Shown here in pieces: positions 53,548 through 64,000 of a DNA stretch of 64,000 nucleotides (position 1 is the stretch's first letter; the number at the start of each line of letters is the position of its first letter). A program made the position numbers and the translations under genes. Source of the stretch: Trichoplax sp. H2 (lineage: Eukaryota; Placozoa; Uniplacotomia; Trichoplacea); contig NOWV01000220.1 of NCBI GenBank assembly GCA_003344405.1, forward strand, positions 1-64,000. Direction: 5' to 3'. The notes beneath the pieces are model-generated. The model saw nothing but the letters and a program-made list of their open reading frames with translations, was not told the DNA's origin and searched no databases.

Positions 53548-56500
53548 ATGGCAGCTAACGCAGCTTCTGGCCAGCTACTCAAGAAACAGTAAGTCTTAGC
53601 CTTATTTCGATACGATTTTATCCATAGTATTGACATAATGTTGTGGTAAAAATGTTTACAATATTCTTGAATCAGCCATCGAGTGCCCTATCTACCTCCA
53701 TTAACTTGCTAATCCAGGATACTACTAGTTGATTTTCTAGCTGAAGAGATTGGTCCCACATGGAGTTATTTCTTAATTTTTATTGTACTAAGTAAAACGT
53801 AACAAATAGCTAATGCACAATAAATCTGTCCTACTTGTTGCCAATGGATAATGACATTGTCCTTAAGTGAATGAGCAGATTGGGCAAAGTAGAAGTGTAT
53901 TGGATTTCAATTCTTATTATTGTTATACTGTAGCAGTACGCAAACAAGCATACTGATCAAGATAATAGTCAGTGTAATTACGTAATATCATGATACCATG
54001 ATCTCGCTATCCTAAGTAGATCCTCGTTAGATTTATATGTTGCCAATTTAGGATGTGAATACAATAATTAAATGCTCATACCAACACTAAAATCGATATT
54101 TATTGTGTTCTGATGGAATATGCAGCTATTCCGTCACATCGCATTTAGAGCCTATATTTACTGGTGGCACTCTCCAGGTATGCAAGCTTGGAACAAATTC
54201 GATTTTACCTTAGCCTTTTCCTCTCTACCAGTGCCTTACACTAGTATTGTTGCGTAGAATAGAATTGTTATATGCCTATAACTTATGACTGAGCTATCGC
54301 TCATTTCCTGCGTAGTTTTCCTCGTCTGCACAACATATCTTTTGTACCTTTGGCACCAAAGTCCAGGTGGTCGACATAAAAACTGGAGCAGTAACGACAT
54401 CATTTGATGAGGTAAGGGCCTTATAAATTTACATAAAAAATATTGAAATTTAAATCTTGGCTGCTACTTGAAAGTCATAATAGTTACCATCCTTTAATTT
54501 ATGAACTATGTAAATCGTTCCTTTTCAAATAGGATGAAGATATCATAACCTGTTTAGCTGTTACTCCTGATGATAAGGTCGTTGATAGTATTGGATAAGA
54601 TCTTAGCTTCGATGTTTCATTATAGTAATTACAAATCTATCTATTAATAGCGTTAGAAATCCATCTGCTTATGTTATATGACTACTTTTACATATATTAT
54701 AGTGGCTGTTAACATGCAGCCAAAATTTATTACTTCGACAATGGAATTGGCAGGAAAAGTCTTGTACTCGTGCTTGGAAGGTACTAATGTGTTGATCTAG
54801 AACACTTTATTTTTGAAGCTGATTAACGTATCATCGTAAATTCACTTTCTATAGTCCGCACACGTAGGACCTGTGGTAGCCATGGAATTTGATGCTTCGT
54901 CGACACTACTAGCAACAGGTAATTAAATGACACAGCTAAAAAGCCTTACCAACGTACACCAGTGTGACTTGCACTCATTCTCGTAATTTATATCATCTCA
55001 AATTGTAGGATCCAGCGATAGCACTATAAAAATTTGGGATATCAGTAGTAATTACTATACTCATAACCTTAAAGGATCTCAAGGAGTTGTAAAGTAAGAT
55101 GCAATACATCAAGTGAAGGAGAAGATAAGAGCTATGTCAATAATCTTGTTTATATTAATTCCTGAATTATAATCTGTTAATACAAGCACAATAAGCTTTC
55201 ATCCCGATCCTGCAATCCTACATTTATTTTCTGCTGCGGATGACTATAAAATTAGGCAGTGGGATTTGAAATCGAGCAAGTTCGTATATCATGACTTTGT
55301 TAGAATTTTCAGGTGTAATCAATTGTCAATTCAGTGACACTCATACTGTATTTCATTACTGTCATACTTTATTAGATGTATTCGTATCTTTGAAGGCCAT
55401 TACAGTTCTATATCAAGTTTAGCTTTTAGCCACGATGGTAAAACACTTTTAAGGTATTCACGATATCAGTAACAATATTGTACATAGCATGAATTCGCGA
55501 TGCAAACACTCGATTCTAATACATGTTTTTATACCAAATATTCCACAGTGGTGGAAGAGATAATGTCGTCAATTTATGGGATATAGCTTCTAAAAGCCTA
55601 CTTAAGACCATTCCAACATTCGAAGTTAGACGAATAATAAATAAAATGCATGTTATTGACTCATGAACGCTAACAATCACCATTGTTAACTTTCGAACTG
55701 ATAGATTGTTGAATCGGTCGTAGTCCTTCCGTCAGACATAAATTTTCCTGGCAAAGAAAGCAATAATTCTATGCATTATATAACCGTTGGCAATAAAGGT
55801 AATGTCAGCCTAATTTACACTTTTTATTAAAATTAATTATGTAATAAATATTATGAAGTAACAACGTATTCTTTCTTATTGTTCTTGTGATACCATGTAG
55901 GTGTAATTCGCATCTGGAGGGCTAATGATAGTCGATGTGTTCATCAATTATCTCCATCGAACTTTTCAAATTCCGAATTGGCTGCTTTCACTCAGATATC
56001 ATATCTGAAACCGACTAATTCATTGGCTTTAGTTACATTTGATCATAATGTGATGATTTACGATGTAGAAGACCTAAAATTAAAGAAACTGGTAATTTCT
56101 ATGATTTTGCTTTTAAATTTCGATGTGCTTTTTATTTATTTATGAATTTTTTTATTGAAACACCAGTTAATAGGCCATAATGACGAAATAGTGGACGCAA
56201 GTTTTGTGTGTAAAGACGATAGTCATATAGTGGTTGCAACAAATAGTCCCGATCTACGAATATTTCAGCATGCTACCATGAGTTGTCAAATGCTATTTGG
56301 TCATACAGGTATTAAAGTTATGTTTTGATGGTAACCATTTTGACTACAATAACCAATTAAAATTTTGTTTTGACTTAGATACAATACTGTCCCTGGACGT
56401 ATCGTATGATAGACAACTGATCGCTACATCTTCTAAAGTATTTATCATAGCGTAATTTTGTTTTTGGGAGTTTACGGATAAGTTAATTCGCATGTCTAAC

Positions 56501-59500
56501 CATTCAATATGTTGACAGGATCATACAATAAGAGTTTGGAAGGCGTTTCATGACTCTTTTCGATGTGTTGCAGTTGCTTCTGGCCATACTTCCGCAGTAC
56601 CTGCAGTTGCCTTTTCAAGGTTGGTGTCAAATTGTTTGAGCTTTTTTATTGCAGCATTTTGTAGAAGTTGCCCTTCACTAACGTGGTATGAACATCATGC
56701 AGACGTAGCGATACGTTCATTGTCAGTGGAAGTAATGATTATACTATGAAAGTTTGGACTTTACCTGCTAGTTTCGATGAGGTATGGTTTAAGTTTTACA
56801 AATTAGTTAAATACCGTATGTACTATTGTACTGTTGTTTTTTTATACGTATGTAATCATAGAAATCTTTGTGATTAATGCAACTAATATCGACGACCGAA
56901 TTCATTTCTAGGAGAATGTACAGTCTTTAACAGCTACTGTAACAGAAATAAGCCATAAGAAGGTAAGCTCTCGATTTTGCAAAGTGATAGTGATGTAGCT
57001 GTTACCATTTAGTTAGTAGATCGAAGATAGATATTCTGAAATAACTACCAAAATTAGCATGCAATTTTATCTTGTTTGCAATTTTTAATACTATATTAAA
57101 ATGCTGTTAAGGATATTAACTCCATTGATGTATCACCAAACGATAAGCTAATTGCCACAGCATCTCAAGACAAAACTGCAAAAGTAAGGTTATATAGTCA
57201 ATTACACCTCGTATGACTGATAGCCTTCCTTACTATCCTACTTATTGACATTGTTTAACATAGGTATGGCTCGTTTCTGATGGATCACTGCTGGGAAGTT
57301 GTGTCGGTCACAAACGAGGGTTGTGGTCTGTACAATTTTCTCCCATAGATCAGGTAATTGATGCGACCCGTTCGTTAACGTTAACAGCATATTCAGCTTT
57401 TTTATGTGCTTACTATTGTATTTATTCGCCTTTAGTGTATCGCAACGTGTTCAAGCGATTCTAACATTAAGATTTGGTCTGTTATCGACTTTACTTGTGT
57501 CAAGGTTATTCTTTCATTCAGTACTTCATTTGCCTTACACGTAACTTAATGCGTACGTCATAGGAAACCTAATTCATGAGATGTTGTAAATTGTAGACTT
57601 TTGAAGGCCATTCTAACTCTGTACTTAAAGTAAGCTTTGTAACTCGGGGGATGCAGCTGTTGTCAAGGTATAGACTAGTCAATAACATTGATAAGTTAAG
57701 ATTGGCAGTATTTTAAACAGTCAATACTATCGCTACGATGATTGAACGGTTTTTAATTTTTAATGTCTTTGGTTGAACTATGTAATCAAGTGACTCTGAT
57801 GGGTTAATTAAGTTATGGACAATTAAAAGCAATGAATGTGAAAATACTTTTGATCATCACACAGATAAGGTAATTCACTACAATGCTATATCCAAGATGG
57901 CATTTTTTTTACTACCGTTGTTATTTAATTTTAATTCTCTGTATTAAATTTATAAAGCATAAACATTAATAAATCTATTGTGGAATTTTTATTGGCTGTC
58001 ACTAGGTATGGGCTATAAAGCCTAACTCTACGGAAGAATACTTTGTATCTGGCGGTGCTGATTCAAGTTTAGCTATATGGAAGGTGATAAAACGGTAGCA
58101 GATCATGAAATGAAATGCTGTCCTTATGTATTAAATTTACTAATTTTAAAGGATATGACCGCTATTGAAAGAGAAAAGAAAATTGCTGAGGAAGAGGAAT
58201 TAATAGCAAAGTATAGCTTAGACGCCTTTTGTTGTGTTCATGCATATATAGTAGTATCCTTTATAAAATTTACATTATTGCTATCTTAGGGAGCAAGAAT
58301 TATCAAATCTTTTGCATGCTAAGAAATTTACAGAAGCTCTCAATATGGCTATTGGTTTAGAAAAACCCTTCCTAACCTTGACAGTTGTCAAAAGTAGGTG
58401 GAAGTAGATGCAATCTTGAAACCTATTAGAAGAATATGAAATGTTTAAGATTTAATTTTATTTTATATCTCAGCTATTCTCGATCAACCGGACGGTCTGG
58501 AAAGTATCGATAACGTTATTCAAAAATTAGATAAGAAGCACGTAAATACAATATTCCAGTATTTGTCGACTTGGAATACTAATGCTAAGCATTCAAGGGC
58601 TGCTCAAATTGGTTAGTTTGTCTCTCCTTCATCATAAATGCCAAAATGTTCCTTCATTGACGGTAACTAATGTTATCCTTATTATTTCATTTTATTATTT
58701 AGTTTTATCTATAATTCTTAAGAATACGATACCTGAGGATTTAATTAAAATGCCAAGCATGCAGACCACTTTAGAAGCGCTTATACCATATACAGGTAAT
58801 TCAACGAACGGCATCGAATTTAGAGTGTACTGCTATTTGCTATATCTTATTACGAGTATAATACTAAGAATTTTCTCAAATTGATAGAACGTCATTATCA
58901 AAGGCTCGAGCGACTGTTAGAGGTAATCTTCGTTATCGTAGTAGCTAACCTGGTGTATTTTAGTATGCATAAAATTAAATTTTATCTTTGCGTTTTGATT
59001 TCTGTAGCAAAGCTATTTCATAGAATATACCTTACAGTGTATGAATTCAGCAACATTTTCACTTACTAACGGGTAGGGAAATATATGATAGTGCAGTTTA
59101 AACAAGCTGTACAAAAGTTTAGGTTCATATTTTTTTCCACCTTGTATGTAAATCGTTTTATTATCGATCGTATTAGTAATGATATCACGAAAATGGAAGT
59201 CACTGATCTTACAGTCAAGGAAATACCAGAAAATAAGTTAACTGAAACACTCGAGAATGGTGCAAGTGATACTGTAGATGCGAATACAGCTACATTGGAC
59301 GCAATGGAAAGTTTGAAAAATGACGCTTCGGATACCGTTCTAACTAGTAAAAGACAGCCTACTACTGTGAATGTAAGTCATCTAATATTACGGTGCTATT
59401 GCTCAAAAGTAAATCTTCAGTTATAAAGCACAGGCAAGTAATGTTCACTGTTATATCAACGAAGGGAAATTACGATGGGAAGAATGATGAAACAATTAAG

Positions 59501-59569
59501 CAAAAGAGGAAATCCCGCGACGTAAAGGGACGAAGCAAAAAGAAAAAGGCCACGATTGCAAATATTTAA
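53548..59569 (+). CDS. TBL3: TBL3/UTP13, WD40 protein of the U3 small-subunit processome
   Basis: Modelled with first exon c (53548-53588) and 30 further exons: 54126-54177, 54316-54411, 54533-54577, 54703-54780, 54855-54918, 55009-55093, 55187-55279, 55376-55453, 55549-55624, 55705-55798, 55901-56091, 56167-56308, 56379-56437, 56519-56619, 56703-56781, 56912-56962, 57112-57183, 57264-57353, 57436-57504, 57597-57667, 57791-57869, 58006-58083, 58152-58210, 58290-58393, 58474-58611, 58703-58795, 58888-58922, 59008-59072, 59177-59372, 59429-59569. All phases agree; 904 residues. Residues ~10-628 form tandem WD40 propellers (NLLLRQWNWQEK, GHKRGLWSVQFSPIDQ, TFEGHSNSVLKVSFVTRG). The Utp13 C-terminal domain follows (EQELSNLLHAKKFTEAL, STWNTNAKHSRAAQ). 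It serves nucleolar pre-18S rRNA processing. A tail of ~110 residues, absent from human TBL3 (808), ends very basic. Donors at 54578 (GTCGTT) and 55280 (GTTCGT) are weak. Confidence 0.93.
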
Positions 59570-60483
59570 CCCGATCTGTAATCAGTTAGTGAGCGTTTGC
59601 ACTTTCATCATAATGGTGCTGCTCAGCAATGAGCGAATGATGTATACTAGGCAATTGAATTCGTAGCTGTTATTTTAAATGTACATATAATTTTTTTGGA
59701 AATCATATTTTGAATTGACAGATACTGTTTTATTAGTATCAGATATGGTATCAAATTTAAGAGGTTATCTTGTATCTCCGGTATATTCTTTCAAGCAGAT
59801 GTTAATAATTTCGACACTATGAAAAGAGGTAAAACCAAATTTTACTTGCATGCATAGTTTTTAGTGTTTATACATCACACCCTCATCTATTACTACGGAA
59901 GCCAGAATAAAATGAATAACGATCTACGCGAAATGTGAAGTTTGTTTGTTTGTCATATATCATGCATAAATGAAAAGTGATAAGATCTGAATTTTTAATA
60001 TCCAAGTTGATGATATAATAAAAAGTTATGAAATGCATATTTACATAATAGTTTTCATAATTATCCATCAAGGTTTTTGTCTGTATCATGAAACTATAAA
60101 TGCTGATACAGATATGACAATATCTGCAATTTTACGATATCCCAAAATGTACAATAGAACTTGCTTGTGGTTTCTAGTAGCAGGTAAAAGAAAGCAACAA
60201 TATAAGAATAATTTTAAAGCAATGTCTATTGGTATTCTAATTGAAATCTGACTCGAGAACGTTTCAAGAACGTAAAAGCTATATTGAGTACATATAAACT
60301 GTCGAATTGCATTAAGGCAGTTTCTGTCACGTACCATTTGATCGGGAATTTCTGAAATGCATGATATAAGTTATATGAGTTAGTGATGCTCAATTATAAT
60401 TATTCAAATTCCTACTGTACATTTTAAAATATCCCAGAGCAAATAAGAATGCTAAAGTCATAGATAAATTTGCTATCACTTTA
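59570..60483. other. Convergent intergenic region between TBL3 and WDPCP
   Basis: About 0.9 kb between two stop codons that face each other. Overlapping frames of 68 to 83 codons on both strands (59883-60337) are antisense shadows of one another and match no family. I see no other feature. Confidence 0.55.
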
Positions 60484-63400
60484 CTAACCTCCATCCCTTA
60501 TTCGTTTAGCTTCTGCATTCAATAGTTCAAAGTTTCGCGATGTGTCTTCGGTGACTGCATCAGAATTATCCACGTTTTCTATAATGGAGAATATTCTGTT
60601 TAAGCACGAAAGCATTTACGCCTTAAAAGTGATAAGTTAGAATTTTAACAAGTTATAGAATAACCGTCGCTTAAAATTCTAGAATTGATTTCGTCTGCTT
60701 TAGCTTTCGCTGCATAAGCCAGTGTTAATTCATTGTAATCCATAGCTACGTAGTACAGATCCTATGAAGATATATATTCTTTTACTTTTAGCTTGATTAG
60801 CCTTTTATCGTCATAAAAAAGCATTAACTATAAGCTTTTTTGATTAGAATTCTGTCTTTGCTATATATCTTTACGCAATTACAGAAATTACTGTCAATAC
60901 AAATTGCCACCAATAACTGTAGTAGTGCTTACCATAAATAATTCTCTGTTTTCTAACCGATCGGCTACGTAGAACGCTTTTTCAAAACTTTTTCGTCTAA
61001 CAGTAGATCGGCGTTAATGGTATTGTTAAAGGATTTGATAGAGCTTAATGTTCCAATAGTAATTATTATATTAAATTTAATTTATTTAGTTTAAAATGAA
61101 TAGTACCTAATAAAATTGTCGAATAAGCGTTGTAGTAGTCCTTCTACAATTTGTTTAAATTCGTCAGCAATTTTTACATGTAAAGTTTGCTTTGGATTAT
61201 AAAAGGTACCGATTGCGCTGTCAATTAGTACTATAAAATAATTTAGGATAATTATATCAGCTTTATCAAATATTGAGAAATAGATACCATAATTAAAGTT
61301 TATAATACAGTAATTATGAAATAAACTAGAAACAGATTTTAAGTGAATATCCTTACATTCACTGTCTTCGTCCAAATCGTTCTTAAATATCTCATTACAG
61401 ATAGCCATCAAACATGAAAAGCATATGTGACCTTCTCTATTCCAGTCAAGATTGGATAATATGCTGACGGCCTATAACGGTGTATTTATATATTTAGAAA
61501 GAAATTATTACAATAATTGCATCTATAAGTTATAGTGTAATCCAATTTTTTCTTAAATGCAAGCCGTTAGATAAATACCTCTTCATATTGATTTTGTTTT
61601 AGATACTCATTTGTAATTTCGATAGGTCCTAGACGTCCATTATTAAAAACCCCAATTTCTAGCCGTAAAATGGCAATTGGTCCTCTATTAACAAATATTT
61701 TACATATAAAAGTTAAAATTGCGTAGCTTTAATGACAGGATTATATTTAGGAGAATCGAACTGGGTAAAATTATGAGAATTATACTTTGATAGAACAAGA
61801 GCAATATCAATGTAAGATTTAAAACGCTCATTTCCTTGACCAAGTAAACTTGTATCTGGTGACCATGTAACGGATACAAGATGGACTGGAGGCCTATTGA
61901 ACACAGTAGCCGATAGCAAACAATTTAGTCGCCATAATACACATTTAAAATAAAAGCATCGGCAAGTGCCCTTAAATTTAAGCCAGTCTTAGTGAGATTG
62001 TTATCAGTTAACTTAATTCAAGTTGACTTACACCAAATACTTAGCAAGATCTAAATGATTCAGTTTCATTGGTTCCTCAGTTAACATATGAATTGGAAAT
62101 TCGGATAGGGCTATATCGAATAGCTAAAAAATAACTGATGTTAGCGAATAGATCAAAGTATATAATTGCTGTTCATTAATAATATAGTACAGTAATTATA
62201 TTAGGCTCTACAGCAGAGGTTAAGTTTATTTGTAATATTATAAATGGAGTATGGTGATGATTAAGATAGATTTGTAGAATTTGATTAGAAATATTTATGA
62301 TCGATTCTTATATTTTTTTAACCATTAATTGCCACTATAAATTTTATACGCATAAGTCAAAGTAAAGCAAATATTATATTTGAAATCAAGCTATTTCCAA
62401 ATAGTTACAGCAATCCACAATATGGCACATAGGCAACTTTTCTACTAAGAAGGATCAAGCAGATAAAGCTGAATTATCATAGTATAAATTGACAATTAAC
62501 TCGTATGTAAACCTGAAAATCGCCGGCATCATTGGCCACTATAAAAATTATATCGTCCCAGTGCCACTGGATATAAATTGGATGATCCTTATAATTTAAT
62601 CGTAAATTTTTCAATATGGCATTTTAATCGTTATAAAATAGCATGTTATAAGCCTTAGAGTAGGTCTATAAGTCTATTTTGGAATTATCTCAGATATAAC
62701 CTTACCACAGCAGATTTTGTTGCCGATTTGCTTTCACAATTTTCATCATAACATACCTGTAACAAGTTCGTTAGAAAAACTTTTCATTATATGCTGAAAT
62801 TTAATATCATATAATATTGCATAAATAAGTAAATCTTACGATAGTTCCGTCATTACAACCAATAATAAATTTGTCTTCTGCATGATTGGGTTGACAGCAA
62901 GTAACAAAACCTATATAAGAATTGTTAAAATATGCTTGCCCAGGATGGTACTCACAGTAATCTAATATAATATTTGATAAACGTGCATTACCGGGAACAG
63001 AAATTTTATTTGAGACTGAAAAATTTTCCTAGAATAAGATTTAGATTCGAGACAGATAAATTGATCAATATTAAATGAAGGATAATTCATACATTTTCCC
63101 TATCCTAGGTAATATATCTTACCTCGTCCTTACTAAGGTCATTTATATGTCGTTCTATAATATTTTCATCAGCTTGTGTTTCCATTGTGATAAATTGATC
63201 AAATTTTACAGCACTAAATTAGAATATTCCTTCGTCAGATTATTTATCAAGTCAAACATGAATTCGATGCGTAATACTAAGCATGTAATTTCATCCTTTA
63301 AAAACATAAAACTAAAACAATAAGATTTATGGATATAAAAATACGGAATCGCTAGCTAACATACCTAAAATATACACTCAGAGGATTACCAATAGTTCGA

Positions 63401-64000
63401 TACGTACGAGTAATTTGTATCGGAGGCTGAGAAGATCTGATTAAGAGTTATATGTTCTCTTGATCAGTTCCATTGTAAAATATTTATGTAATGAATAGTG
63501 CTAACATTACAATCTATTGTACCTATTAATGGAGCCTGCAATTATGTTCTCTTGATGTGTGGTAACATCGTTATGAGCTCGAGAATTATAGTCGGGAGAT
63601 GGCCACCATACTATAAACTATTTGATAAAATCCATCACAAATACATTTTTAACATTAAGGAGTTTATTATATCTAAGTTTCTTACAAACTAGCGTATAGT
63701 ATTGGAAATAAGATGCTTATTATGCCTTTGTTAGAATTACCCGGTCTTTAGTCACATTCACAGATAGTTTGGGTTTTACTCCGGCTGGTTTTCCCGGATT
63801 ATAATCTTGAGATAGGAATTGGCACTTGAGAAAATTGGATTAGACGAATGTATAACATATGTGTTATTTATAACGAACGACTAATGTACAAAATGATATT
63901 AATCTATGTCAATCAAGTTAATTGAGTATGAGTTAATGCTTTTATTACCTTGGGATCAAATGCTGATAATTTTTCAAGTTTTTTCATCTCAGTTACACAC
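60484..64000 (-). CDS. WDPCP: WDPCP/Fritz, CPLANE ciliogenesis and planar-polarity effector (5' part outside window)
   Basis: Exons in coding order: 63949-64000 (cut by the window edge), 63741-63824, 63365-63426, 63123-63213, 62840-63028, 62706-62756, 62513-62587, 62034-62123, 61786-61970, 61579-61684, 61357-61472, 61107-61230, 60933-60996, 60665-60761, 60484-60578; about 490 C-terminal residues of a protein that is ~746 long in human. WDPCP joins INTU and FUZ in the CPLANE complex, which recruits IFT-A parts to the basal body and shapes planar polarity. Diagnostic segments are EDKFIIGCNDGTI, IYIQWHWDDIIFIVANDAGDFQ (WD propeller), RGPIAILRLEIGVFNNGRLG, AIGTFYNPKQTL, RKSFEKAFYVADRLENRELFM and YAAKAKADEINSRI. 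One extra base at about 61440 shifts the frame inside the exon 61357-61472; the exons after it return to the aligned frame only if this base is removed. Confidence 0.88.
61437..61445 (-). other. WDPCP: Apparent one-base frameshift in WDPCP
   Basis: On the minus strand the exon reads AVSILSNLDW and then meets TAG (GACTGGAAATAG). The aligned continuation NREGHICFSCLMAI is in the next frame, so an extra A in the AAA run (61440-61442) is implied. Protein on both sides matches WDPCP and the splice phases of flanking exons agree with the repaired frame. A sequencing or assembly error is the simplest cause; true loss of function is possible. Confidence 0.75.

Larger units (their letters stand above)
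52720..53661 (+). repeat. Tandem triplication (~375 bp unit) carrying the first coding exon of TBL3
   Basis: Three copies lie head to tail, at about 52720-53088, 53089-53460 and 53461-53661 (the last cut short after GTGGTAAAAATGTTTAC). ATG-to-ATG distances are 380 and 371 bases. Each copy has GACTAGAAAAGGAAG-like leader sequence, an ATG, 41 coding bases and an intact AGTAAGTCTTAG donor region. Each also carries downstream sequence beginning GATACGATTTTATCC or a close variant. Copies are roughly 85-90 % identical by eye. Confidence 0.92.

Noticed and set aside
52580-53636. Three similar minus-strand open frames (63 to 147 codons)
   Set aside because: They are antisense to the triplicated TBL3 first-exon region and similar to each other only because the DNA is repeated.

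Overview
This is an AT-rich eukaryotic window. It carries animal genes split by many short introns, mostly about 50 to 400 bases with clean GT..AG ends. The gene set (a PDZ/SH3 adhesion scaffold, a DAPP1-like SH2-PH adaptor, the ciliary/planar-polarity protein WDPCP, renalase, FBXL15, METAP1, TBL3/UTP13 and a fatty-acid elongase) is metazoan. Compact genes and simple domain architectures suggest an early-branching animal, most likely a placozoan. That assignment is inference. All gene models were built by hand from open frames, splice sites, intron phase and remembered family alignments.

Layout. Bases 1-21.3 kb hold no gene I can support; a 20-N assembly gap (7297-7316) is flanked by a roughly 210 bp near-identical repeat. 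From 21.9 to 30.9 kb (+) runs a 14-exon gene joining a PDLIM/Zasp-type PDZ domain to a SORBS (CAP/vinexin/ponsin)-type triple-SH3 tail. Then follow renalase (-, 32.0-34.9 kb), FBXL15 (+, 36.6-37.9 kb), a DAPP1-like adaptor (-, 38.9-40.9 kb, 5' exon not found), METAP1 (+, 45.1-48.1 kb, complete, 13 exons), an ELOVL elongase (-, 49.8-50.5 kb, 5' exon not found), TBL3/UTP13 (+, 53.5-59.6 kb, 31 exons) and WDPCP (-, 60.5 kb to the right edge, 5' part outside). Orientation alternates, giving convergent and divergent pairs.

Main points of interest. (1) The PDZ + three-SH3 fusion unites two protein families that in other animals meet at integrin adhesions and Z-discs. (2) The first coding exon of TBL3 lies in a tandem triplication in which all three copies keep the ATG, reading frame and splice donor, so they could serve as alternative first exons. 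(3) Dense clusters of the palindromic motif GTACAGTAC/GTACTGTAC lie just upstream of the first exons of the PDZ-SH3 gene, METAP1 and TBL3. (4) WDPCP has an apparent single-base frameshift. (5) The single FBXL15 intron is bordered by a 10 bp direct repeat, as if inserted.

The genes do not form one pathway. They cover cell adhesion and phosphoinositide signalling (PDZ-SH3, DAPP1-like), ciliogenesis (WDPCP), ribosome biogenesis (TBL3), protein N-terminal processing (METAP1), ubiquitin ligation (FBXL15), lipid elongation (ELOVL) and flavin-dependent NAD(P)H repair (renalase).
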